Origin: Sipunculus nudus
Taxonomy: Eukaryota; Annelida; Sipuncula; Golfingiida; Sipunculidae
Direction of reading: 5' to 3'
Assembly (NCBI GenBank): GCA_026874595.1
Contig: CM049316.1
Coordinates: forward strand, 56,985,676 to 57,049,675
DNA length: 64,000 bases
In this document: piece by piece, positions 1-12,700 of the stretch
How positions within the stretch are numbered: the first letter of the stretch is position 1
Layout: every line of letters begins with the position of its first letter
Program-made: the position numbers and the translations under genes
The notes under the pieces: generated by a model
What the model was told of the DNA's origin: nothing
Databases searched by the model: none
What the model saw: only the letters and a program-made list of their open reading frames with translations

Positions 1-3000
1 AGGTCTCTGTTACCCATATTCTTTGAGCTATGGGGCCCCAAAGTACCCCTAAGAAAAGTAAAAAATTTCATACAAAAACTTCAATATCTCATTTACTACT
101 TGACTGATGGTCTTGATTTGTGGCATAACTATTGATCATGAGATGTGTCATCACTTCCTGCAGACTGGTGGCGCCACCTGTATCGTTGGCTTTTTATGAT
201 TTTTTTCTCTATTTTTGAGACCTTTCAAAATGTGAACATCTGTTAACAAGGCACAAATCGTGAAGACTGGACCTAGAATCTTAATTCTTAACACACTGAG
301 AGGTCGGTGAAAATCTCCTTGGAAACCAGAAATTAGGTCTCTGTTATCCATATCCTTCCAGCTATGGGGCCCCAAAGTACCCCCCAGAAAAGTAAAAAAT
401 TTCATGCAAAAACTTCAATATCTCATTAAATACTTGACTGATGGTCATGATTTTTGGCATACTTATTGATCATGAGATCTTCCATCACTTCCTGCAGACT
501 GGTGGCGCCACCTATATCGTTCAATTTTTTAAGAATTTTTTTCTCTATTTTTGAGACCTTTCAAAACGTGAACATCTGTTAACAAGGCACAAATCGTAAA
601 GACTGGACCTAGAATCTTAATTCTTGACACAATGAGAGATCCATGAAAAATATCCTTGGAAACCAGAAATTAGGTCTCTGTTAAATATATCCTTCGAGCT
701 ATGGGGCCCCAAAGTACCTCCCAGAGTAGTAAAAAATTTAATACAAAAACTTCAATATCTCAATAACTACATCACTGATGGTCATGATTTTTGGCATACA
801 TATTGATTATGAGATTTTCCATCAGTTCCTGCAGACTGGTGGCGCCACCTGTTTTGTTCGATTTTTCACGATTTTTTCCTCTATTTTTGAGACCTTCAAG
901 GATGCTGTCATCTGTTAACATGGCACAAATCGTAACGACTGGACCTAGAATCTTCATTCTTGACACACTGAGAGACCTATGGAAAGTCTCCATGGAAACC
1001 AGAAATTAGGTCTCTGTTACCCATATCCTTCCAGCTATGGGGCCCCAAAGTACCCCCCAGAAAAGTCAAAAATTTCATACAAAAACTTCAATATCTCATT
1101 AACTACTTGACTGATGGTCTTGATTTGTGGAATAACTATTGATCATGAGATGTGTCATCACTTCCTGCAGACTGGTGGCGCCACCTGTATTGTTGGAGTT
1201 TTTATGAATTTTTTTCTCTATTTTTGAGACCTTTCAAAATGTGAACATCTGTTAACAAGGCACAAATCGTAAAGACTGGACCTAGAATCTTAATTCTTAA
1301 CACACTGAGAGGTCCATGAAAAATATCCTTGGAAACCAGAAATTAGGTCTCTGTTAACCATATCCTTCGAGCTATGGGGCCCCAAAGTACCCCCCAGAGT
1401 AGTAAAAAATTTTATACAAAAATTTCAATATCTCAATAACTACATCACTGATGGTCATGATTTTTGGCATACATATTGATTATGAGATGTTCCATCAGTT
1501 CCTGCAGACTGGTGGCGCCACCTGTATTGTTCGATTTTTCACGATTTTTTCCTCTATTTTTGAGACCTTTAAGGATGCTGTCATCTGTTAGCGTGGCACA
1601 AATCGTAACGACTGGACCTAGAATCTTCATTCTCGACACACTGAGAGACCTATGAAAAGTCTCCATGGAAACCAGAAATAAGGTCTCTGTTACCCATATT
1701 CTTTGAGCTATGGGGCCCAAAGTACCCCTAAGAAAAGTAAAAAATTTCATACAAAAACTTCAATATCTCATTTACTACTTGACTGATGGTCTTGATTTGT
1801 GGCATAACTATTGATCATGAGATGTGTCATCACTTCCTGCAGACTGGTGGCGCCACCTGTATCGTTGGCTTTTTATGAATTTTTTTCTCTATTTTTGAGA
1901 CCTTTCAAAATGTGAACATCTGTTAACAAGGCACAAATCGTGAAGACTGGACCTAGAATCTTAATTCTTAACACACTGAGAGGTCGGTGAAAAATCTCCT
2001 TGGAAACCAGAAATTAGGTCTCTGTTATCCATATCCTTCCAGCTATGGGGCCCCAAAGTACCCCCCAGAAAAGTAAAAAATTTCATGCAAAAACTTCAAT
2101 ATCTCATTAAATACTTGACTGATGGTCATGATTTTTGGCATACTTATTGATCATGAGATCTTCCATCACTTCCTGCAGACTGGTGGCGCCACCTATATCG
2201 TTCAATTTTTTAAGAATTTTTTTCTCTATTTTTGAGACCTTTCAAAATGTGAACATCTGTTAACAAGGCACAAATCGTAAAGACTGGACTTAGAATCTTA
2301 ATTCTTAACACACTGAGAGGTCCATGAAAAATATCCCTGGAAACCAGAAATTAGGTCTCTGTTAACCATATCCTTTGAGCTATGGGGCCCCAAAGTACCC
2401 CCCAGAGTAGTAAAAAATTTTATACAAAAATTTCAATATCTCAATAACTACATCACTGATGGTCATGATTTTTGGCATACATATTGATTATGAGATGTTC
2501 CATCAGTTCCTGCAGACTGGTGGCGCCACCTGTATTGTTCGATTTTTCACGATTTTTTCCTCTATTTTTGAGACCTTTAAGGATGCTGTCATCTGTTAGC
2601 GTGGCACAAATCGTAACGACTGGACCTAGAATCTTCATTCTCGACACACTGAGAGACCTATGAAAAGTCTCCATGGAAACCAGAAATTAGGTCTCTGTTA
2701 CCTATATTCTTTGAGCTATGGGGCCCCAAAGTACCCCTAAGAAAAGTAAAAAATTTCATACAAAAACTTCAATATCTCATTTACTACTTGACTGATGGTC
2801 TTGATTTGTGGCATAACTATTGATCATGAGATGTGTCATCACTTCCTGCAGACTGGTGGCGCCACCTGTATCGTTGGCTTTTTATGAATTTTTTTCTCTA
2901 TTTTTGAGACCTTTCAAAATGTGAACATCTGTTAACAAGGCACAAATCGTGAAGACTGGACCTAGAATCTTAATTCTTAACACACTGAGAGGTCGGTGAA

Positions 3001-3880
3001 AAATCTCCTTGGAAACCAGAAATAAGGTCTCTGTTACCTATATCTTTTGAGCTATGGGGCCCCAAAGTACCCTCCCAGAGTAGTCAAAAATTTCATACAA
3101 AAACTTCAATATCTCAATTACTACATCACTGATTGTCATGATTTTCGGCATACATATTGATCATGAGATGTTCCACCCGTTCCTGCAGACTGGTGGCACA
3201 ACCTGTATTTGTTTGGGTTTTTTTTTACGATTTTTTCCTCTATTTTTGAGACCTTTAAGGATGCTGTCATCTGTTAGCGTGGCACAAATCGTAACGACTG
3301 GACCTAGAATCTTCATTCTCGATACACTGAGAGACCTATGAAAAGTGTCCATGGAAACCAGAAATTAGGTCTCTGTTATCCATATCCTTTGAGCTATGGG
3401 GCCCAAAAGGACCCCCCAGAGTAGTCAAAAATTTCATACAAAATCTTCAATATCTCAATAACTACAACACTGATGGTCATGATTTTCGGCATACATATTG
3501 ATTATGAGCTGTTCCATCAGTTTCTGCAGACTGGGTGCGCCACCTCTATTTTTTTCAAATTTTTACGAATTTTTTTTCTCTTTTTTTGAGACCTTTAAAG
3601 ATGTGGTTATCTGTCAACAGGGTACAAATTGCAACAACTGGACCTAGAAACTTCATTCTTGTCATGCAAGGAGGCCCATGAAGAGTGCCTGTGGAAACTT
3701 GAAATTAGGTCTCTGTTACCCATATCCTTCAAGCTATAGGACTCTGAAGTATCCCTCAGAATAATGGACAATTTGATACAAAAGCTGAAGTATCTGAACA
3801 ACTAATGTGGAGATCACCATGATTCTTTGCATGGATATTGACCATTAAGTGTTTTTATTAGTTTCTGCAGACTGGTGGAG
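1..3880. repeat. ~336-bp tandem repeat array (about 11-12 units)
   Basis: Units begin with a phrase like AGGTCTCTGTTACCCATAT near 1, 334, 672, 1008, 1345, 1680, 2017, 2353, 2687, 3025, 3367 and 3706, giving a period of about 336 bp. Most units contain the 12-bp palindrome GGTGGCGCCACC (first at 167-178). Some units match better three units away (1680 against 2687; 1445 against 2453) than next door, so there is a partial ~1008-bp higher-order period. Units after 3400 are more diverged. The short open frames inside are by-products of the repeat on both strands and are not genes. Confidence 0.95.
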
Positions 3881-3894
3881 CCACCTGTATTTTT

Positions 3895-5058
3895 GTATCC
3901 TCCAAAACAAAGTTTTGCAGATACTATGTTTTTGACCGGGTTCCTCCGCCGCCACCATGTTTGTTTCCAGAGAGCTCCTCTGAGAAAAATGGACCGATTT
4001 TTCCGAAACTTACACCAATTATCTAGTCACATGTGAACTAGTGCCTAACCAATTTGTGTTGACCTCTGACCTTTCCCCTCTATCCAGCATCCATTTGTGC
4101 ATCTGTTTCCACACATAAACCCTCATATCTCGGGAACCGATTGACCAGTCAGGAAATAAAATTAATACAAATGTAGCCCTTGGATTGCTTTATAACATAC
4201 ACAAAAATGGGGGCGCCACCTGTAACCATGTTTGCACAGTGTCCATCTGTTCATCTGCCTTGGGATAATGTCACTCATATCTCGGCAGTGGTTTGACATA
4301 TCTGCCTGAAATTCGGCATGCATATACATCCAGGAGAGCTTTCTTGATTTTATGGCAGATGGCACCACCTACATTCACGTTCAAACTGATCACATCCAAG
4401 CTCATATCTCAGGAACCGTTTGACCGATTGGGCCAACATTTTGCATGTGTATAGATATCACTTAGCTCTTTATCATACGCAAAACTGGTGGCGCCACCTG
4501 CAACCAATTTTGCACAGCGTCTGTCTGTTTCTGCCGTGGGATAATGTCACTCATATCTCGGCAGTGGTTTGACATATCTGCCTAAAATTTTGCAGTTTTA
4601 TACATCCTGGAGAGCTTTCTTGATTTTATGACAGGTGGCGCCACCTACATTCTAGTTAACGCTGCAGACATCCGAGCTTATATCTCGGGAACCGTTTGAA
4701 CGATTGGGCCAAAATTTTGCATGTGTATAGATCTCACATAGGTCAACTGGAGGGGCCACCTGTAACCATTTTTGCACAGCGTCTGTCTGTTTGTCTGCCG
4801 TTGGCTAAAATCACTCATACACATGTAGTGGTTTGACTTTTCTGCCTAAAATTATGCATATGTATACAACTTGGACATCTTTCTGGATTTGTGGTAGGTG
4901 GCACAACCTACATACACATTTAGGCTGCAGACATCCATGCTAATATGCAACATACCTCACTCTATTTCCCCTTGCCACTCAATCCATGCCTCACTTCAAC
5001 TGTTCCACTCTGATTTTGGCGGATACAAGTGGTCACTTGTCGGCTACCCGTATTCTAG
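3895..5058 (+). mobile_element. Helitron/Helentron-like non-autonomous element, copy 1
   Basis: The element starts at a TATCC-type end next to a GTATCC/GGATAC imperfect hairpin, and finishes on the + strand with a stem-loop region followed by CCCGTATTCTAG and a T flank. A 3' hairpin about 10 nt before a CTRR end (here CTAG) is typical of Helitrons and Helentrons. Inside are diverged ~280-bp units with GGTGGCGCCACC. It is embedded in a unit of the 336-bp repeat: the flanks (CTGTATTTTT on the left, TTTTT...CTCTATTTTTGAGA on the right) are contiguous in intact units, so those units act as empty sites. No Rep/Hel coding is present. Confidence 0.65.
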
Positions 5059-5260
5059 TTTTTAAAGTTTACACATTTTTTTCTCTATTTTTGAGATATA
5101 TAAATAAAGACTAAATCTTGGCCTGTTGGTTAATCTGTTTGATGCTTCAGTTGAATGGGTATATACTACCATTCTGATGATAACATTTCCTTTAGCGAAT
5201 CTCTTCCCTGTCAGCTGAGCGACATGACCCATGGGTCACTTTTTGTTTGAGTTACAGGAA
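5059..5260. repeat. Host-repeat end, inverted relative to 24240-24402
   Basis: The stretch after the Helitron-like element (TTTTTGAGATATATAAATAA, then a ~130-bp segment ending near a CAGCTGAGCG...CCCATGGGTCA motif) is the reverse complement, with divergence, of 24240-24402. The pair marks the outer end of a composite repeat present twice in inverted orientation. Confidence 0.8.
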
Positions 5261-6060
5261 GTTGAAACTTAATCATCTGTCCAAAAAAGCATACTAAAAT
5301 TTCAATCTCAGAAACGGCTATCATCACTAACTTTTATGCCAATGTTGGTCACATGAGTTATATCTAAAACTGAGGTAATGGTGGCGCCACCTGCATCGGC
5401 CTTTTTTGTACGGGAGCCATCAGTGCCTGTATCATACTGAGGGCTACAAAAAATACTTCTCTGAAACCATATGGCCATATTATTTAATATCGCACAGAAA
5501 TAATCTTATGATAGTGCTTTCTGAAGTTTGTTCAAATGCGAAGCTGAATTTAGTCATATGCCATAACAGCCCATTTTAGCTCAGTGACTACAAAGATCTT
5601 CTTCTCAAAAACCACTGGGACAAATTCTTAAATCTCACACATAAATTATCCTCAGATGTTGATAATTCAAGTTTGTTCAAATAATTTTTGTTTAGTGCCT
5701 TTTGGCTAAGTAACGGGAAACTTTGCCAGTTTGATGTATCTTCCTATATGAGTTATAAACCTGCAAAACGTTTTTCGACTGACGCCACCGAAGCCAATTT
5801 GTTTAATATTTCACAGAGATGATCCCTGAGACCAGCTCTCTCAAGTTTGTTCAAATGGTTTTGGTTTGTTGAATTTAAGCCGAGTTACAGGCATTTGAAA
5901 TAAGTCATTTGACAAGTAAGCATACTAACATAACAATCTGAGCTAGGATCACTGAATTTTGTGCAAATGTTGGTCACGTGACTCATTTTATAAATTGAAG
6001 TTTATGTGGCGCCAACTACACCGACCTGTTTTTTTATAGTCAGAACCTTGTAGTAGCTGC
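5261..6060. repeat. Diverged repeat-derived DNA
   Basis: There is no coding signal. Isolated GGTGGCGCCACC (near 5382) and a GGCGCCA variant near 6008 show that this is decayed material of the same repeat group. The phrase TTTGTTCAAAT recurs several times. Confidence 0.5.
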
Positions 6061-6062
6061 AT

Positions 6063-6478
6063 TCTATTTATGGCTTTGGCAGACTGCCCACTGCATCAGA
6101 TTTGGCACCAAAGTTAGCCTGGATCTATTTATAGCTTTGGCAGACTGCCAACTGTGTCAGATTATGCAACAGGTCAAGGGTTCACTCAGTGCCGCCAGGT
6201 ACAGGTCAAACGTTCACTCAGTCTAGCCAGGTGCAGGTCAAGAGTTCACTCAGTGCTGTAGCTGTTTTCTATTTATAGCTTTGAAAAACTGCCTACTGCA
6301 TCAGATTTGGCACTAAAGTTCAGCCTGGATCTATTTATAGCTTTAACAGACTGCCAACTGTGTCAGATTACGCAACAGGTAAAGAGTTCACTCAGTACAG
6401 CCAAGTAGAGGTTTAAAGTTCACTCAGTCTAGCCAGGTGCAGGTCAAGAGTTCACTCAGTGCAGTAGCTAGAGCAAGC
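6063..6478. repeat. ~205-bp tandem duplication
   Basis: Two units begin with TCTATTTATRGCTTTG (near 6066 and 6270). Each holds the phrases ACTGCATCAGATTTGGCAC and two or three copies of GTTCACTCAGT spaced about 40 bp apart. Non-coding. Confidence 0.8.
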
Positions 6479-6479
6479 A

Positions 6480-7870
6480 ATTTGTCACAGTTCACTCGGG
6501 GCAACTGCCTTTCCCGGGGCAACTGGTCAGCCCAGTGCATCAAACTCAAGGGAAGCTTGATGTATTGGCCTGATATTTTGACTTGTCTATGCGTCATTTG
6601 TAGCTTTCTCGTTTAAAAGACATGTGTCGCCACCTACAGTAACTTTTGCACAGTGTATGTGCCTGCTTTTTTCTATGGAGGTATTTGATATATCAGCCTG
6701 AAATTGGGCATATTTATACATATCGGATAGCTTTATCGTGTACAAGACTGGTTGTGCCACCTACAATAATTTTTGCACAGTGTATGTCCCTGCTTATTTC
6801 TCAGGAGGGGTTTGACATATCAGTCTGAAATTGGGCATATGTATATATTTCTGATAGCTTCGTTGTATACAGGACTGGTTGTGCCAGCTAAAATCAATGT
6901 TGTGTTGTGTACACCAATGCCAGAATTTCAGAAGTGATGTTTGTGTAATTGTTTCTTGTTCAAAATTTTTAGTACTTGCATTGTTCATATACATGTTACA
7001 CATGTACCTAAAAAGTAATGGTCCAACATTGAAGCATTATACCTGGTGTATTTCCCATAGCACAAATTCGCATTATGCCTGTAGGCCTTGTTTTTTTATA
7101 CTGGTTGTATATCAATTTTTTTCCTTTTGCATGCAAAGGACTGTTCGTGGCTGCCAGAAGATAAGGCCTTGGGCTGAGAATATGTAACGCCGGCGCCGGT
7201 CATGACCTCACTTTAAAAAGGCTTCATCTTCTACATCATATATATGCACATGTTAAAGTTGTCCGTCAATTATTTTTTAAGTTATCTCCAAAGATCGCAA
7301 GGATTGTCTGGTGCAGTCGATGGTGGGAGTGCAAATGTTATAAACATACTTATTGTCTGCGGATACAGTGATTCAACAAATAAATGAAATGGGTGTGAAA
7401 ATGGTTGTCTTTTATTTAACATGTATTTCGTTTCAAATATCACTTGCAAGTCCAGATAAATGAATCATAAATAAAATGTCCTCGGTGTTTTGTATACGAA
7501 TTAGCCCTAAACTGGTAGGCAGAAAAGACTGAACCGATTATAAGATTATATGGAAAATACATATTGTATTCTTCACAAGCTTTCAGAACATATTTACGAG
7601 AACAGTTCACGTATTTTGGTGTATTTTTCTTGATATCTTTATTATACTTTTGCTGACACTACGGTTTACCACAATAAACCACAGCAAAGTTTAATCAACC
7701 CAGTAGCTTATACAGATGGGGGGAAAGAGCCAGATATCGTGTCATACAATTAATGATGATGACTCGTTTATATGTTCGACCATATATTCACACATGCTAC
7801 AGTGGAATATCATACTTCCATGTTTTCATATGTCCGAGGAAAGATAAATTTCTCCAAGCTCTCTCAATCG
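6480..7870. other. No gene recognised; diverged repeats
   Basis: From 6600 to 6900 there are three decayed copies of a ~120-bp phrase (GACTGGTTGTGCCA, TTTGCACAGTGTATGT). The rest is AT-rich, and I see no exon with convincing borders. It lies downstream of the stop of gene 1, so the gene 1 3' UTR probably falls here. A minus-strand AATAAA-type signal could be at about 7411-7417, but many such words occur by chance. Confidence 0.4.
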
Positions 7871-7872
7871 AT

Positions 7873-7902
7873 TCATCTCAATGGACAATTCGTTTTGACA
7901 AA
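7873..7902 (-). CDS. RNF31-like: Gene 1 terminal exon (10 codons with stop)
   Basis: A good acceptor (pyrimidine tract ending TTTTACAG) is followed by FVKTNCPLR and a stop. Phase 0 matches the donor at 9537. The equivalent exon of gene 2 (29498-29469) reads YVKQNFPLQ and stop, with the same length and the pattern xVKxNxPLx. This supports a real, conserved micro-terminal exon. Confidence 0.75.
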   Translation of the reverse strand, partial: FVKTNCPLR

Positions 7903-9751
7903 CTGTAAAACAAAACGAAAGGCGATATTTTTATAACATGCATTATCCTAATCATGTTTTAATGAACAGTATCTTTAAGTTCCTTAAACCGACAAAATAT
8001 GCTGAGGGGAATTCAGGGAACGTCCCACTGATCATAACGCTCAATTGTTTGCCTTATTTTGTTCACACTTCGACAGGTGACTTGAGTGTATTATCTTAAA
8101 TTTTCTTGTATTTGTCGCCATGGACTGAGTGAGGCGAAACGGTTGTTACTGTATAACAGAAACTGCCATATGACCGTTAGAGTTAGGGTTCAATTAAGTA
8201 ACCTTAAACCCCACAGGAAGGACGCCCATCATAGTGCTTAGAAGCGTTGATTATCATGACCTGATTTCGGTTTTCTAGGTGATGTTTAGTACGACCTATC
8301 CAGATATACAGGTCGAACGGACTGACGACCGAACGAATTGCATGGCAAACGTACAAATGCTATAGCTCGGCATGACCCAATGTCAGTTCAATCATAAAAA
8401 ATAAATCTATACTTACCTTTTACTGAAGAAGATACAGATATGAACTACATATAAGCGCATTTAGTCAAACTTTTTATTAAGATTTAAACTAAGATACTCT
8501 CATTTCAAAATAAATATGTTTAAAATTAGAAGATTTGGCAATCGTAAAGCGACTGCCAGTTTCTACTAAGTCACTGGAGATATGGACTAAGTTTGGCATA
8601 GAATATCTCCTGACGTGTGAATCCTTGAACTTTCTGGCCTAAGAGATGAAATAGCAGCCAAATATATTGGCAATACCGCCGTTTGAATAGGTCATGTCTT
8701 GTGGTCCCTTCCTGTTGAAATACGGGGGGCACCTAAGGTCATGTTAAATGGTAAATGGGAACCAGGATCAAGGAAAATGGAATACGCGTGTTGTTTACCT
8801 AAAATAGAATGGGCAATACACACAAAAAATGGTTTTAGGTAGCACCATCAGTCTTGCGTGCAAGATAAAACTATCAAAGGTTATTGACAAGCAACATTTC
8901 AGGTCAACACATCGAACCACTGCTGAGACATGTGGATGGATGGAGGCCTTATAAAAAGCAATTACAGGTGCCGATTTTGGACGAATTAAAACTTTCCTAG
9001 ATCTTTGGCCATATAAAATTTCTGGCCAATTCAATTGAAGGTGGCGACACTATTCTGGTATAAATTTCGAAGATGTATTGACAAGCAATATTTCAGACTG
9101 ATACGTCAAACAATGGGATATATGCATATGTGTGCTACAAAAAAACGACTTTTGGTGGCGCCAACAGGCTTGTGAACCAAAACCTTCACCTTCATCCTTA
9201 ACAGACACACGGGTAAAGGATACACGAAAACAACCCTAAATGACGCTCCCGGTCATGTGTAGGAGAAAACTATCCAAGACGTATGCATATGCAATATTTG
9301 AGGACGATACAACTCTTGAGAGGTGTGCGACATTCATTTAAACAGACATATGGACAGACGCTCCCAACAGTCAAGAGGTCCTACCGAATCGGCGAGGCAC
9401 CAGTCCCCCCTTGATGATGACAAGTTTCGGAAAATAGCGTCCAGCGGTTTCAGAGTTCTTAGAAAGCTACAGCTATAGCAAATCACTGAGCATTACCACA
9501 GTAAACGTGATTAGGGATCAGATAAAGTATATATACCTGTTGAAGATCATGTCGATTAGTTGAGTTGATCTGAAGGCCAAGCTCTCTTCGAATGACGGCT
9601 CTTAGTTGCTGTGGATCCATAATGTCAGCTGGGTCCACATTATGTTTGTTGATAATGCTGATAATGTATTCCTTGTACGGTTTGCTGTGGAGATTCAGGG
9701 ATTTGGAAATTTTAGTGCAGGGGTGTATTCCGATAAAAAGATGAACACTGA

Positions 9752-9788
<37 letters not shown>

Positions 9789-12700
9789 CAATATAGATAA
9801 ATGTCATACCGGATATATATTTCATTTATAAATCAAATAAATTATAAATATGGGCGATTTCCCATGTCGTGTTAAATCATGTAACCTTATTTAAGATGGG
9901 AACTATTGTTTTTAAATGTTTTTATATTTCATTACCGCAGCAGCGAAGAAACTATTTTACTTGATCTAAAACATTTACATATTGTTCCGTTACAAAGCAA
10001 AGTGAAGCAACAAACCAAAGCCATATCATGTCGTTGCTTGTATTTTCCCTAGCAACCACTTTAGTTTCACAACAACGCCGCCTTGCCTCCTCGTTTACCC
10101 ATTCAGCGTAATCCTTGTAACGCAACCTTCGTTTCTTTTTAAGTAAATGCAAAACATGAACATAATTTAAATCAAATGTAATTTTGATACACTAATCGCA
10201 TGAATTTCAGCGTTCTCTAATCATAAGGATTTCATTTGGTAAAGAAGATTTTATTTAAGAAAAGACATGGCTACTGATGAGTTACAAGGCTACAGTTACG
10301 CACTTTATTTCAGAGTACCGTATTTAAATATAAATCATCGTTCATATAAATCTGACAGCTCAGGACAAAACTATTTTCTATCATTCTGCATGCTCAATGA
10401 AACACTGCACGACCATCACGCTGAGCAAGTGTAACACGGTGTTTGTGTGTCTGGATAAAGCATAAAATATGATGGTCTAAGGAAAACAAACGGTTCCTAA
10501 GCTAACAAGAGCCAACGCTGTTATAGTGCTTCCGGTTAGTCTAAAAACATCGAACAAGTGTGCAAAAATTACAGAGTGCATCATACTTTAATTTCAAGTG
10601 GCACATGGGCCATGACGCTCAGCAGAATTTGACATACAGGCGATCCATGTGATAATTATTGATGTTATGAGCTGGTAAAAAAAATAATTGAGAAGTAACT
10701 TGAACAAAAGATAGAGTGACTTATAGAATAGTCAAAGTCATGCTTTTTGTCCCTAGGCCTCAGAAAATAGTATACAACGACCTTTTTTTAATGTTTCCAT
10801 GAAGATTTTACCAGGAACTCCTTAGCTGCTAGGTTTCTATGTCCAGCTGCTGCGATTTGTGTCCATCTAACTAATAGGGTGCAAAATGCTCACAGAAAAT
10901 AGGTCACATTGGTCGTATACAGGGTTTCTAAGAAGATTTTACAGGCTCTCTCTGGATCTTTATTAAATTGGAAATTTCTGGGTCCAACTGCTTGGCATCG
11001 TGCCCTTAATTCTGACCAATAGGCTAAAAGCATATACTTTCACAGCAACCAGAATATATTTACAGGTTTACAAGGAATTTTTACAAGGACCTCCCTTGGT
11101 CTTAATCAAATTAGAAGTTTCCATATCCAACTAACAAATTGTGGAAATTTGACATATAGGGTGCTAAAATCATGTTCTTCCACATATCTTGCAGAATATA
11201 GGCCACAATGACTTTATTTCGATTGTCAAAGGAGACATAACAATGACCTCCATTTGCAATAAGTAAGCTTTTCTGGTTTCAACATTTACAATATAGACCA
11301 TGTCTGAATTTCTGGTGCTCAAAATTATCGTCGTAGCTGTCAGAATATAGGCCATCATGAGCTAATCTGAGGTGTTGAAGGAGATATGCCAAAAACCCCC
11401 TTGAATTAAAAATTAGCAGGTTCTTTTTTTAACGGTTATGATTTGTGCCCATCTGACCTTCACAGTAGTGAAATCATGTTTTATTTCCTATAGCTCACAG
11501 AAAATGGGATCACAGTGACCTAATTTGATCAGGATTCAAAAGACACTTGCCAAGGACTTCTCTCGATGATATGTTAGAAGACTCCAAGGCTAATTTATAC
11601 CATGTCTTGGCGCAGAAAATCAAAAAAACTTTTGGGCCAGTAGCTTATCACCATGACCTAACTCCAGGTTTCCAAGGAGATCTACTTAGGACCTCTCCAG
11701 ATGTGCAGTTTGATGTATCTAGATCTAACGGTTACGATTTGTGCCCTGTTAAAGGTCGGACCACCTGAAGCCAGGACGGCCGGACGGATGACGGACAAAG
11801 CGTGATCGTTAAAGCGCAACTAACTTACAGTCAGCGGAGCTAAAAAAAAAAAGCTAAGAGAAACATGCATAGCAAAATTTCAAGACATTCTGTGCATTGA
11901 TTAGTCTGAAACTGTTGCTTACATGGGAAGTTGTAACTAAACGGATTGATTGGAGCGATATTTCAGAACTGTCAGGTCATAGTCATGAAGAAACATTTAA
12001 CAAAATCATGATGACATTTTCTGGAATGACAGAAATACTTTGTTTTTTTGTTACTTACAGTTTGTTGATCTAAGGTAAAAATGCGCTTTGTTAATAATTT
12101 GATATGAATGAGTCTAGTCACAAAATGAGCACATCAAGTTAAAGGGTCCTCCTGAAACCAAAGCTGCGAAAGATGCATGATTTCTGTAATCAGACAGTCA
12201 CAAAACGCACATAATTATGAGTGATATACGAAATTAAAATACAGCTGACACCACCAGTCACCACCAGCTCTGTAAGCTGTCCATAATCAATATCCAAAAC
12301 TGTCGCGTACACAGGAAACATGCACGATTCCTGTAATACGAAAGGCTTAAAAAAACAAGAAAGTTGCGTTAAAACTTAAACTTATGTCTTCACCATTTTT
12401 GTTCAACTATTTAGGCATGCCTTGCAGTTTCAGTATAATACTTGAACCCAAAGCTGAAGAACACAATAACTGCAATTTGTCAGGGAAATAAGTACAGCTG
12501 ACACCAGTCTTGTTCAAACTAATTATTTATGATCAATAAGCATAAGTTTCAGTTTCAGTGCAATTTATCAGGTCTTGAAGGAAAACAAATATGAATGCCA
12601 AATCAGAAAAAATACGCATGGCGCCACTCGTCTTAATAACAATCATAATTACTGGAATTTTGTGTGAAAACTTATTTAAAAGACTTTACAAACTTTCTGA

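Noticed and set aside
1-3350. Repeated 60-100-codon open frames on both strands
   Set aside because: They recur with the 336-bp tandem unit, overlap each other on opposite strands and follow the repeat's period, so they are by-products of the repeat.
1-3880. CRISPR-like regular repeats
   Set aside because: The whole ~336-bp period is repeated with no unique spacers, and the DNA is eukaryotic.
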